Source: Syngnathus acus (lineage: Eukaryota > Chordata > Actinopteri > Syngnathiformes > Syngnathidae). Taken from it: a DNA stretch of 64,000 nt. The notes beneath the pieces were generated by a model that made no database searches, had not been told where the DNA came from, and worked only from the letters and a program-made list of their open reading frames with translations. The stretch covers positions 7,522,693 through 7,586,692 of the forward strand of contig NC_051088.1 of NCBI RefSeq assembly GCF_901709675.1, given 5' to 3'. Position 1 is the stretch's first letter; every line of letters starts with the position of its first letter. Below are positions 1 through 10,477 of the stretch, piece by piece. The translations under genes and the position numbers were made by a program.

Positions 1-110
1 CTAGAAATGTCCCGATCCATTATTCTGCATCGGTATCTGCTCCTTGTCCGGCTCTTTAGTGAGTATCGGACAGAATCGGATTCAGTCACAGGAGCGGGCC
101 GATCCTGTTT
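1..110. mobile_element. Possible DNA-transposon fragment, cut by window edge
   Basis: The first 110 bases alternate GATCCATTATT, CATCGGTATC and GTATCGGACAGAATCGGAT blocks, the style of the GATCGGTATCGG-type termini of common fish hAT-like elements. Only one end is present, so neither terminal repeats nor a target-site duplication can be tested. The short open frame across it has no recognisable protein. Confidence 0.4.
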
Positions 111-707
111 AATGTGTTTTTGCGGCGTCGAGTCACAGACTCGCTTTTTGGCTGGCGTAAATCATTTCAATGTACAGTTGAAGTTGAGTTTTGCTAAGGC
201 TTAAGCAAAAGATTGAACTATAGTTCAATGTGTTGTAAGTATAGCAAAACATGGAAATAATCATTTTAATGTGTACTGTAATATATGATTTCTTCCACAC
301 CTTAGGGTTGAAGTTAAAAAAATTTTATATAGTACTATAGTGGGGCGGGGGGCGGTGTCAGATCACTATTGGATTGGGCACACCTTAAAAAATCGTATCG
401 AAAGCCAAAAACTTTGGTGGAGTTTAAAGCTACAAAGATGAGTATGTATTTGTCCATGTCCTAATACGTATTTATTGACCCGACTGCGTATGTAATAATT
501 GCAATGTAGGTTTGATACTGTGTACATCTTCATGACAATGACTATTTTTTTCTGCCTAAAGTACCTGCATTTTTTAAAAAAATAAAATTGCATAACACAG
601 GTTTTGATTTTTTTGTTGACTATGGCGTTATTCCCGAGCAGCATTTCTTTATTAATGAATCAAACAAAAGCCACTTTTAACAGAGATTAACACAGAATTA
701 TTTTGTT

Positions 708-713
708 TTTATT
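708..713 (-). promoter_or_regulatory. Candidate poly(A) signal of b3gnt7
   Basis: TTTATT on the plus strand reads AATAAA on the minus strand, the first canonical hexamer past the b3gnt7 stop at 988 and giving a 3' UTR of roughly 290 bases. Further AATAAA hexamers at 648-653 and 471-476 are alternatives. The rest of 1-987 is AT-rich with no recognisable gene. Confidence 0.35.
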
Positions 714-987
714 TACACTATATTACCCCCTCTCCAAAAAAATACAGAATTTCAGACACTTTGGTTTCTTTTTACCCTGATTTTGTTGACAATACACACT
801 GAAACTCTTGCACTGTTATTAATGTAAGGCACGAACCGCCATAACACATTCAACTCTGGATCCATGAGACTCAAATTTGAAATGGCACAGAGAATTGCAC
901 TGTAGACCTGTATGGTAGTGGTTTCCCAAAATGGAACTGTATCATAATAGTCTTCTGCTTTCCTTCATGGATTCTTGCACCGCCACA

Positions 988-2223
988 TCATAGAGAGGCT
1001 CTCTTTGCACAAACCAGTACTTCATGATGCACCATGCTCCACATCTTGAGGAGTTCTCGGGTGCTCAGTTTGTGTACCACAATGAGGTTCTTGTAAAAGC
1101 ACGGCTCGCTATTCATGGGGCTCATCCTGCGCCTGGTAATGCCGAAGGTCCTGAAGCCGGAGTGCATCTCCGGGCTCAGGCGTAGCCTCTGCAAACACAT
1201 GCCCAGAAAGACATCGTCAATTGGGTACAGTTCCAGGTCCTCTGAGACCACAAAGAGCTTCCTGGCCAGCTGGGAGGACATGAGGAACCCCCCTCCCCCC
1301 ACATAAGGAGGGTATGGCTTATCAAAGAGCTCCCTGGGGATGTAATATTTGCTCTGTCTGTTCCGGATGGGAATGGCCTTGGAGATGGTGTCCCCCACAA
1401 ATAGGTTAGTCTCCTTGTGCTCCTCCACTTTGAAGGTGATGAGGTCCAGTAGGTTGTCGGTGTTCACAAAAACATCGTCATCTCCTTTGAATATGAACTG
1501 CACGTCTGGGCAGTAGATGTGGAACCATTTGAGAAAGTTGACTTCTTTCAGGGTCAAGTTGAAAAAAGTGTCCATGAAATCCCACTGCAGGATGTCCCCG
1601 TAGATCTTGTCCTCATACTCGATCAGCTTCTGAAGGTTCTTGCGGTCTTTGCCAACGGAGGGACTCCCCAAAAGAAAGAGGGTCTTTATGCTCTTCCCTT
1701 CCACTGTGTGCTCCCTGCCCCAGGTTTTGCGCACTGCCTCGCGTCGATCATGCTCCTCAATGACGGACTTGACCACCATGAGGAGGTGCACCGCTCCCTC
1801 AGTAGCCGTGCACTTCTCCGGGTGGTTGATGAGCATCGGGAAGTACCTGCAGTGCCGGTGCAGGACGAACTGGTGAAACCTCGGGTCCAACCTCTGGAAC
1901 CAGTCCTTCGTTCTTACCGCTGCGTCCTCGCTGCAGTTTAGCACCTGCGCGTCCCAGAAAGGCGCGCTCCTGTTGGAGCGCCTATGCGCCTCGCGTGCGC
2001 TCGGAACTGTCGCATGGTTATGGCTCGTAAAAGTCGGCTTGCTGCCCTTCTTCTTTAACCAAGAACACTCCCCGCACCAGTCGGTGTGCCTCACATACGT
2101 GCCCGTAGTGTCCTTTTCGGGGAATTTAAGCTTGTGGAGCAAAAGGAGCGAGGCGAAGAACAGGGAGAGACTCAGAAGAGGCTTCAGCAAACCTAGCCGC
2201 TTTCTCCGAAAAAGCTGTTCCAT
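988..2223 (-). CDS. b3gnt7: N-acetyllactosaminide beta-1,3-N-acetylglucosaminyltransferase 7 (B3GNT7-like)
   Basis: A type II Golgi enzyme of family GT31 that adds beta-1,3-GlcNAc to galactose, extending poly-N-acetyllactosamine or keratan-sulfate-type chains. The 411-residue product (human about 401) has a basic N-terminal tail, one membrane anchor at residues 16-32, a stem, then the galactosyltransferase domain from about 145. Visible landmarks are RHCRYFPMLINHPEKC at 123-138, the metal/UDP-sugar DDD motif at 248-250 (FKGDDDVFVN), the GGGGFLM loop at 309-315 and IDDVFLG at 335-341. N-glycosylation sequons lie at N84, N96 and N222. The frame stays open upstream to 2316, but CAT at 2221-2223 is the only in-frame ATG ahead of the anchor and has a strong context (ACC before, G after). 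No intron interrupts the frame. Closest by memory to B3GNT7; a lineage-specific B3GNT7-like paralogue is possible. Confidence 0.92.
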   Translation of the reverse strand: MEQLFRRKRLGLLKPLLSLSLFFASLLLLHKLKFPEKDTTGTYVRHTDWCGECSWLKKKGSKPTFTSHNHATVPSAREAHRRSNRSAPFWDAQVLNCSEDAAVRTKDWFQRLDPRFHQFVLHRHCRYFPMLINHPEKCTATEGAVHLLMVVKSVIEEHDRREAVRKTWGREHTVEGKSIKTLFLLGSPSVGKDRKNLQKLIEYEDKIYGDILQWDFMDTFFNLTLKEVNFLKWFHIYCPDVQFIFKGDDDVFVNTDNLLDLITFKVEEHKETNLFVGDTISKAIPIRNRQSKYYIPRELFDKPYPPYVGGGGFLMSSQLARKLFVVSEDLELYPIDDVFLGMCLQRLRLSPEMHSGFRTFGITRRRMSPMNSEPCFYKNLIVVHKLSTRELLKMWSMVHHEVLVCAKRASL

Positions 2224-3560
2224 GGTGCTCAGTGCAGTGGAACGCGGATCTCCAACACTTCTCCTCGGACCACCATCGTGATTCCTCTTCAACTTTGTGT
2301 CTCTCGTCTCCAGCACTCCCTCTCGTGTGACCCCCCAGGGCCCCTGCGCAGACTGATAACAGGATGCGCTGACATTGATGTGGCCCCGGGGCTCTTTTTG
2401 GTCATGGTGGAGACGTTATGGTCGGCTTTCGAGAATGGGCAAATGCTGTCGGCCACGTCACTTGTGCCCCAAACCTCTCTACTCTTGGCGACGCACGCAC
2501 GTACGCACGCACAGACCCAGCCCCCGTTATATTCACTCTTCTCCTTGCAAATATTTCCTCCCCTTCCTACTTTTTGCTATCAGGTGTCCACAAGTTTAAT
2601 ACCTAATGTACATATCCGACCAAAAGCGAAGAGAAAGTCCACACTTGGTATTTAACTTAATTTGGATTTAAGTGTGTACAGTTAACAGACATTCTAATAA
2701 CTATTTCCACTTGCCATTAACTTGACTTTCAATTTTACAGTGACTCTTTTGCCAATTTGCATAAGCGTCTATTACATTATCCATCGTCTCTACCGAATAA
2801 AAATTCATTGAGCGTTATAATATACTTGGATACTAAATGCTATGTTAATTCGGTCGATTCATTCATATTTTGGCAACTTTTCCGTTTTTGCACATTATTT
2901 GCCTCTATCTTGAACAGGTCTTTTACCAGCCACGTGAACAATATTATTATAATATATATAATTATTTGTAAGAAATGAAAACAAAAACCGATGTTAACGC
3001 GAGTAAATTCCCGTTGTTTGATACATGACCGACATCTCTTTGTCGCACACCGCCACCTACTGTACAGCAATTGCAAAGGGCAGTCTTTGCTACAATAGAA
3101 TCTAGTTCAGCCAAGTGAGTCGTTTCCAATGTATGTATAAAAGAGCCACTATCCTAACCCCCAAACAGTTTAAAAAAAATAATAAACTCACACACTTGAA
3201 AAAAAAAAAAAAAAAAATCAATGATGTCACGAAACTCACTCTAAATTTTAAAATTATTTAGCTACTCTGTTTGTCCTTTAAAAACCTTTATGTGTTTTGA
3301 AAATGAATCAAGGGGCAAGAGTGTTTTGCCCAGCTAAACTACCACGCCCGAGCGTTCATTTTTAGTAATGGACATAATTACGTAAAATACGTCATCACGC
3401 TCTGTCCTGAACGTGAACCCACTGCAGGAAATACGCAAGAGCGGAGTAGCCGAGGCGCTGTCAAGGCCACCAGATCTAAGAAAACATCAACGTCACACTG
3501 GGAAGACATTATTGGTCGGATGTAAAGCCAAAGTCGCAACAAGTTTAGAAGTCGTTTGAA
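2224..3560. other. Intergenic region between divergent b3gnt7 and the C1orf174 homologue
   Basis: About 1.3 kb. The b3gnt7-proximal part is GC-richer and carries a short GCAC/GTAC-type repeat near 2490-2515. The middle is AT-rich, with a TA-rich stretch near 2940-2965 and an 18-20 base A run at about 3198-3217. The right end holds the putative promoter of the C1orf174 homologue. No exon-like sequence was recognised. Confidence 0.6.
3389..3398 (+). promoter_or_regulatory. CRE-like site (TACGTCATCA) before the C1orf174 homologue
   Basis: TACGTCATCA contains the TACGTCA half of a CREB/ATF site and lies about 180 bases upstream of the proposed start at 3570. It sits in the segment expected to be the promoter. 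A single short match is weak evidence. Confidence 0.3.
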
Positions 3561-3569
3561 TCGAGGATG

Positions 3570-5265
3570 CACAAGGTCAGTGTACGGGTGATTGTTAATT
3601 GACAACTTAAGTCATTTAAGGTTACTAGTTCCTTTAGCAGCGTTAGCATGAAGTGTACCGAGACCACACAAGCCCCCCTTAGCTCAGTGTTTCCCAACCA
3701 CTGTTCCGCGGCACACTGGTGGGAAATTGTCCAATATTCATTACGGAGCGCATTGTAAACTGGATCGCCAAACCACTGGTCAGTTATCGCAAGGCATGGT
3801 CAGTTACTTGCTAATCGCACGTTCGTGGCTAATTGGAAAATCTTGAGATTTCATGTGGCACCACTCAGCTGCTGTCAGAACAGCAGAGCGTCTTTAAATG
3901 TGACATTGTTGTTATTGTCACAGTATTCATAGAGCTCGTCTAAAACAGTAAATATGTTGATTCTTTTGGATTTTAATTGCAATCATGTTCAATCCATTAT
4001 TCCTTACACTGCTTAAAACCTTTTTTTTTTAAACTGTCATTTTTAATGGAAATAAGAACAATACAAAAAATACAATAGAAAATATTTATTTTATTTTTTT
4101 CAATTATTCGACTCTTACTATGTATACATGAATACAATTTTATTTATACAACACCTTCACAACGGCTTTTGTTGTAACATAACAAATTTTAATATAAAAT
4201 CTGGTGTAACACAACAGATTTTTGTTGGTGGTGTGCTTTGAGATTTTTTTCCAATGAAAAGCTGTACCTTGGACATTTTAGCCAGCTTGACATGACCTTG
4301 GTCACGTGAGCAAAATTCACGCCGTACAGTTTACCCACACAGTGATTAAAGTCTTAATCAAGACTTTAGAATGATAAATCAATTGATGGAAGATAAATAG
4401 CTGATACTATTTCAAGTCTAAGCGGATGTTTACATTGCAGATGCCTGGTCAACGCAACGATTTAAAGCACAGAAAGAGGAAGAACATGTCTGAGGCCACA
4501 TACACTCAACAGGTTGGTTTACTCTGTGCTACTTCATGTACTTCTTACTTGCGGCTCATGTCGGCTGTGCAGTGTAAAGTCCTCAATAAAATAGTTGGAG
4601 GAGTTTTATATCTCAAAATAACTACGACTTTTGAGGTTAAGCATAAGAGTTGTACCAACACTCAAAGCCTTGTCTTTCATGTGGCTCACAGGGTTCTGCC
4701 ACAAGGAGGAAATGCGTGACGAGTCAGAAGACGCACTCTGCAGCAGAGAGCAGCTCAGCAGGCGGTGACGCTGAAAGACTGTCACGTATCAGCTGCGAGT
4801 GCCTCCAGCTCGCGGGCAGGCGGCGATGCTCGGCATCTCCTCTGCTGGACGGACAGGAGGGAAAGGAGAATGCGCTCAGGTCGGCTCTTGTGTTGGACAA
4901 CTGCGCATGGTACGATGTGCGGGGTGGGCTTGAGGCTGCTGAGGGCATGGATTGTGAAGAAACAGACAAAAACGTGTTCCCCGATGACGACAGCAACCAG
5001 ATTCTTCCTGTGGAGCAGTTCTTTGGAAATCTGGACGCTGTACAGGTAAGCCACTGGTTTGCCCTCATAATATGTTGACGAAATTACACACAAAAATGTC
5101 TTTTTCACCCGGCAGGACTTTCCTCAGAGAACACCAGCGACTTCTTCCCATCATCAGAAGGAGCGCAGACGGCGGCATTACTTTGCTCGGGAGGACAGTG
5201 ACGAAAGTAATGAGGAGGCACGCCTCGAAGGCATGCCAAAAGATGATGGCATCAGCACTATGTGA
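3570..5265 (+). CDS. c1orf174: C1orf174 homologue (UPF0688 family), spliced
   Basis: Homologue of the vertebrate UPF0688 protein C1orf174, whose function is not established. The signature is in exons 3-4: NVFPDDDSNQILPVEQFFGN followed by LDAVQDF, matching the conserved human segment around FLDDDSNQ, FFGN and QDLPP; the tail is basic then acidic (KERRRRHYFAREDSDESNEE). Placed exons: 4441-4512 (24 codons), 4692-5045 (118 codons), 5116-5265 (49 codons plus TGA), all phase 0 with AG/GT borders. Upstream, ATGCACAAG with a GTCAGT donor at about 3570-3578 is a plausible 3-codon exon 1 with A at -3; this first exon is inference. If right, the protein is about 194 residues (human about 243). The gene is tail-to-tail with dffb, as at human 1p36.3. 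Exons 3-4 are secure; exons 1-2 less so. Confidence 0.75.
3579..4440. other. Probable intron 1 of the C1orf174 homologue
   Basis: Bounded by the proposed GTCAGT donor and the TTTACATTGCAG acceptor. It is largely occupied by a decayed hAT-type repeat; the remainder is AT-rich with no other gene signal. Confidence 0.4.
3685..4277 (+). mobile_element. Degraded hAT-type repeat, right terminus lost
   Basis: Starts CAGTGTTTCCCAACCACTG followed by a GCGGCACACTGGTG block, and near 4226-4277 carries GTGTGCTTTGAGATTTTTTT then AAAAGCTGTACCTTGG. These are the two ends of a common fish hAT non-autonomous family as I remember it. The expected terminal GGTTGGGAAACACTG is missing, so the copy is 3'-truncated and target-site duplications cannot be checked. 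Confidence 0.55.
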
Positions 5266-6428
5266 AGACACTCACCTCTGATGTACTTTTAAGCACTTAG
5301 CAAAAGCGGCCAAGAGAAATGTATTTTGTCAACTTGATTGTCACAAGCATCAAGGTAATTTGAGTTTTTCTTTGGTGCTGCAGATGACATTTGAGGAAAC
5401 ATCCCACTTTGAAATGCAGTATTACCTGCTAGCAATTTATTAGCGTTGTTGAGGATGTTGATGAGCGAAGCAACCTCAAGACACAAGACAAGCCAACTTG
5501 GATAACTGCTGTCAGTTGTAACAAACCCAATCATTGGTGATCACTAAGATGTTATTTGTGAATATTTAACTTCATTCCCCCACAATTCAACTCTATAATC
5601 AATGACGTAGCAACACACACGTCCACAACACCGCACAGTGTGAATGTTGAAATGTTACTCATTCAGGTTACCTAAGATAAAAATGCGTTTTATTCAAAGT
5701 GGTGTCATAATATATTGAAGGTGCTATTTTTAAGAAATTGTCATGCCACGTAAATGAAAAAGTTTTAGGTTCAGATTGAAGTCCTTATAAGCAATAAAAT
5801 GACACCTTTGCATCACACCAGTAGCCAAACTGAGATTGTTGAAAATGTAATGCAGGATGATGCAACGTGAACCAGGCATCATATCAAACAACCACACCAA
5901 GAATCTATTGAAAATGAGCATTTATTATTTGAAATTGTTTTTTCATTATATTTAGGCAGCTTTAACTGTACATCTTTGTATATCAAATGATATTTCTTCA
6001 TGTATATCTCATGACACATTGTTAACCCTCCAAAAAGTCACTCAAAAAAGTTAACTTGTGATCAAGTCATCTCTGAGCTTCATAGCTGTTGAAGACAGTG
6101 TCTCGAGCAGATTGATCAGGACATCTACATGTTTTGTATATTTATACTTTTTTTACTCCATGCCTTATTCATGGTGAATGTTTTTCATATTGTACTATGC
6201 AACGTTCAGACTGAGTGATTGTCAAACTCAGCAGTCATTGTAAACATTTAATCCAGTAAACATTACTGTGCCAAGACTAACGACAAATTGCCCTGTTTCA
6301 TGTTTTCCTGCTTCAGTTTAGGCGGCTGCAAAGTGATGTCTTGTCATTCCTTGAGAAAAAGCGTAGTAGGTGATCAAAGCGATTAAAACAGTGAGGTCAT
6401 TTTGTTGGCAATCAAAAATGTTATGAAT
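5266..6428. other. Tail-to-tail intergenic region with 3' UTRs
   Basis: Between the stop of the plus-strand C1orf174 homologue (5265) and the stop of minus-strand dffb (6429). AATAAA at 5793-5798 on the plus strand and AATAAA on the minus strand at 5921-5926 (read as TTTATT) could end the two transcripts about 100 bases apart. No further gene or repeat recognised. Confidence 0.5.
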
Positions 6429-8404
6429 TCATTTTAAGCGTATCTTTTTCCGCTGGCGCTTTCTTTTAAAAATTTTGTTTGGGTCACATGGCACATTGTG
6501 GGCTTCCTTCTTGTGGCACACGATGTGGACCAGCTTCAGGTTGTCCCGCGTAAAAAGCAGTCTATAGAAGTAGGTCAAATTGATGTCATCACTTGTATGA
6601 TTCTGCAGCGCTTCCAGGAGATCTGGAATGATGGTACGCTTCTTTTCAATCCTGGATAAACAAAAGGTGAATGTTTTTCCTGTGCATTTTTCATATTTAC
6701 ATACAGTATATTGTCTTGACATTTCTTCAGATCTCTCTGGAAATGCTGTGAATATATTGTCACTGCAGTCCAAGTGTCCAACCTGTGGTCCAGATTCCAA
6801 GTGCTGAACAGGATGCGGCTCTCCCTGCTGCTGTACGGGTTGATGGAGTGGAGTGACACACATTTGGCCTGGTCAAAAGGGCCCTATGGGTGCAAGTAAA
6901 CAAGAAGTGCCTCAGAAATTCTCCCTTTCCAAAAGATGACAACCCTCAACTCAGTACCATGCAGGTGAACCAGCCCTCTCGGGTACACAGTCGCTGCGTC
7001 TCCTTTTGAGTGCGGTCAAAGTAGCAGCCATTGTATTTGTCCAACTTGAGCATCTGCGAGATGCTCTCCGCCGCTTGCAAACACTCTTTTTGGACTTTAG
7101 CTTTCTGCACTGATTTGGTGGCTTCATCCAACTGTTAAGAAACAAGAAACGCGTATTGTGCTGTGGTACACATTAGAACCATAGCATGCGTTTATGGCTT
7201 CACCTCTTTCATGTAGCTTCTAATCCTGCTTTCACAGTTATACTTCAAGTAGGCAGACTTGGTCTTGAAGCGAGATTCCACGCCTGGGTGGAAAACAATT
7301 TTTGGAGAATATTAAAATTTGAATTTATTATTTTAAGGATAGCTAGGGTACATTTTAACTCGAATTGATTACTTGGAATGGGAAAATAGTGGGGGAAAAA
7401 CCTCCATCCTTACCCCTGAACCAGTCTTCATCCTCATCTCTGCTCTCCAGCTCTGATCTGTCCTCGAGGGTCCGTAGAAGGTCGCTCAGGATTTTCTGCC
7501 TCTTGGGAGATTTCTCTCCCGTCAGGAGGCCTTTCGCCGCTCGGACGAGGGCCTTGGTGTGCTGGTCCGAGCTTAGTAACTGGGCAATGTCACACACCGC
7601 TGATGAAAGATGTGTTGACATCATGGTTCAGAATTGGAGGTCGAGTGAAGGCCCAGCCAGGAGAAGACACCTTTCACTTACCTCCGCCCCATGTCTGATC
7701 TTTGCAGAGGACAACAAGTTCTGTATTGTCAGGCAAAGTTCCGAAAAACTCTTTTGTCACCGTTGTGCCGTCTTCGTACAAACAAAGATTTGCACCAGAA
7801 AGTGGCAACTGTAAAACAACAGAACATAGAGAGCCTGGTTACAAAATGCGCGCAATGAACTAGCGCGGCAGTAGAGATAAGATTAAGTCACAAGGCACGC
7901 TCCATTACCTCCGCACTTGAAGTTTGTATGTTTCGCACAAAAAGTGACGTTAATACATGTTTCCAAATTTTGATTCCACTCTTTAGGGATATGAAACTAC
8001 TAATGTTTCGACATCAGTAAAACATTTTTTAAACGGATTTCGAAACCAAGATTCCGCTTGTTTATGAAGGGCAAATTGCAAATTAATCCATAAGGGTATT
8101 GTTCATGTTCTTAAATTTTGCACAAGAGATTATTACGATTTTTTTGGAGTGCATTGTGTGTGCGTGTGTGTACGTAACGATCGCCACATCCTTATTTTGT
8201 TTCGGAGAAAATAATCATAAAAAAAAATTAAGCGGTGCAATTCACACCAGTTTAAAACGAAGCACGAAGATAACGACGAACCTCTAATATGTTGCAACCC
8301 TTTTTAAGCAGTTCCTTAACGTTTCTCGCTGCAACTCCATACTTCCTGTTATCGTGGAGGCTTCTGATTTTGTAAGGCCTGCTTTTTCTGAAGAGCTCAA
8401 ACAT
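6429..8404 (-). CDS. dffb: DNA fragmentation factor subunit beta / caspase-activated DNase (CAD, DFF40)
   Basis: The nuclease that cuts chromatin into nucleosomal fragments in apoptosis, held inactive by its chaperone DFFA/ICAD until caspase-3 cleaves that. Exons on the minus strand: 8404-8282, 7808-7682, 7599-7414, 7283-7204, 7131-6958, 6883-6783, 6651-6429. All introns are GT-AG and phases chain to 337 residues (human 338). Residues about 4-80 are the CIDE-N domain (RKYGVAARNVKELLKKGC, LCLYEDGT). The C-terminal His-rich nuclease domain shows LHSINPYSSRESR with H242, FSTWNLDH with H263, and LVHIVCHKKEAH with H306, H310 and H315, matching the catalytic and zinc-binding histidines known in mammalian CAD. 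The basic tail KRKRQRKKIRLK should be the nuclear signal. The first donor (GAG/GTTCGT) is unusual. The frame is open upstream to an ATG at 8551, which would add 49 residues. Confidence 0.95.
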
Positions 8405-8811
8405 TTGGCTGCTTATCTGCACAAGTCTTGTTTCCCAAAACTCGCCTTCTTGTGCGCTTGTTTGTTGTCTGTCTTCCAGCCATTTGCAAGGAACCAAACG
8501 GGTATCCGATAACGCCTTCAGCGCGGATTCGCACGTCGCTTTCGTTGCCATGTTGTGTGTGGCAAAGCTTTACACAAGTCAGATGTAAAATATTTGGCCA
8601 TTCATATTTTGCGACATGAATATGCAAACTTTAATATTTAATATGCTTTAGTGTTAGTTGTCATTATTATTATTAGTTTGCAATGATGAATTGATTTACA
8701 TCACTATAAAAAGACGACAAATGAAAGTCAGTCACATATATGGAAAATCCCATGCCATATTTCAGGTTTTGACACAGATTCAAATTAATAAATTTAATAC
8801 TAGAGTTTTGC

Positions 8812-9042
8812 TTCTGTTTCCTCCCACATTCTGAAAACATGCATAGTCGGTGAATTGACCACTACAAATTGTCCGTAGGTGTGATTGTGTGTGTGAATGG
8901 TTATTTGTCTACGTGTGCTCTGCGATTGGCTGGCAACCAGTTCAGGGTGTCCCCCGCCTACCGCCTGAAGACAGCTGGGATAGGCTCCAGTATGCCCGCG
9001 ACCCTCGTGAGGATAAGCAATTGAGATAATGGATGGATGGTT
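8812..9042 (+). mobile_element. SINE copy, tRNA head missing, (ATGG)n tail
   Basis: Matches the body of the full SINE at 43635 (TTTCCTCCCACATTC, AAATTGTCCGTAGGTGTGA, CTGCGATTGGCTGGCAACCA, GCTGGGATAGGCTCCAG) and ends in ATGGATGGATGG. The tRNA-like 5' end with its B box is absent, as expected for 5'-truncated retrotransposition. Confidence 0.75.
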
Positions 9043-9279
9043 AAGAATATTTCAATATTTACCATCAGTGTTTCAGTCATATACATTCGGAAAATTGTTT
9101 TGTGCTACTTTCTTTGGGAGGCATAAACATTCATGAAATCATTACAAATTGATATTTTTTGGTTACCTATATATACCCTTGAAGGGATTATTTGTGCAAC
9201 ATAATTAATGTAATTGACCGGCCGTGGTTCACGAAGAAGAGTTGTCCAATAATCAAAGGGTCAACTGTTTCATTCCTGC

Positions 9280-9430
9280 TCTGCCTGAGTCATATGTCGT
9301 CGTGTCCTCGGGCAAGACACTTTGCCCACCTTATCTCCAGTGTTATTCACACTGGTGTACTGCTGGGTGTGAATGTTTGGTGGCAGTCGGAGGATCTGTA
9401 CTCCAGCTGCTGGTGTGCATCTAAAGCTGC
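9280..9430 (+). repeat. Interspersed fish repeat fragment
   Basis: TCGTGTCCTCGGGCAAGACA followed by CTTTGCCCACCTTATC and a GGTGTGAATGTTTGGTGG block is the TGTCCTTGGGCAAGACACTT-type motif I recall from many fish genomes. Ends cannot be defined from this copy alone. Confidence 0.45.
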
Positions 9431-10004
9431 TACAGTGAAAAAAATAAGCCTGTTCGTTTGTTTTGATTGGATTACTGTTAATGTTTTTCGACATGTCATG
9501 TTTTGCACTATCTCTCTATCTCTACTGTGACCTCTAGTCTATGTGATAGGATTCTTTTATGGTTAGATGTGCCACACCCAACACGGCAGACGCTTGGACA
9601 TATCGTCGGAACAGGTCAACCCACTCATGAAGTGCTCTATGTTGGCTCCACCCACGACCTGTTTGAATTTTCGCTTGCAGGTTTACCTATCCCAGGACGC
9701 ATTGCGCTGTGTCGTCATTCTATTGTTCATCAAATGTTTTTTTCGTTCTAATTTATCAACATCACATTTTAACATCAACATGAGCACACATAATCAACGA
9801 CTCCGTATATATCATGACTGGACCAATTAGTACTAATATAAGTAACGATTATTCACAGAAAAAAATGAAATATGAATATATAAGAAGTCAACAAATAAAA
9901 CAAATAAAAAATGAAGCTAAAGTGAAACAGATTTGCAAAATCAGGCCAAAATAGTGTTCCTAGCCATGACCACTTGAGTTGGAGCGCAGCATGACAACGT
10001 AATT

Positions 10005-10018
10005 ATTACCATAGCAAC
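10005..10018. promoter_or_regulatory. RFX X-box upstream of nphp4
   Basis: ATTACCATAGCAAC, whose reverse complement is GTTGCTATGGTAAT, is an almost ideal imperfect palindrome for RFX ciliogenic factors (consensus near GTTNCYATNGNAAC). It lies 460 bases before the nphp4 start codon. nphp-4 in C. elegans is a known X-box (DAF-19) target, so the placement is sensible. It could also influence dffb, 1.6 kb away. Occupancy is inferred, not shown. Confidence 0.6.
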
Positions 10019-10477
10019 CGACGCTACGCGATAGGCGACTCCAAGTACGAGGTGTGACAAGCATACACACCCATCACCAAATTTTGGTCTTTGTAACACT
10101 CCACTATAAAATAGATCGCTATATTTCACAAACTACGTCTTACTCTTAATCATTAGTATATACGTTGCTGTCGTAATCACAAATACGCGTGGTGCAACGT
10201 TTGATTTATTAAATGACCCCCGTGTACAACATGGTACGACCCCATTTTAACATGGCGACCCCCTTGTTTCCTTCGTTGAATACCAACCACGAGTCTTTAT
10301 AATTGACGTTTTCATCCTACGTTCCCCTCAAGTCTCCGATGTTGACAGGAACCCTGTTTTGTTGATGTACTGTAATGTAATGTGTGATCCTCTAAAAAGA
10401 TCGACCGGTAGAAGAGCCCATGGCACACTGTCGTTCATGCTACTACAAGTATGGTAAAAACAGAGGACTTCTCATCG

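Larger units (their letters stand above)
8405..10477. promoter_or_regulatory. Head-to-head dffb / nphp4 intergenic region
   Basis: About 2.07 kb separating the divergent starts, so it should hold both promoters. It contains a 5'-truncated SINE (8812-9042), a second repeat fragment (9280-9430) and an X-box (10005-10018). The segment 10200-10477 nearest nphp4 lacks obvious repeats. No other coding exon was recognised. Confidence 0.6.

Noticed and set aside
1519-1941. 140-codon plus-strand open frame over b3gnt7
   Set aside because: It is antisense to a clearly conserved transferase in GC-rich coding DNA and has no recognisable domain; a shadow frame.
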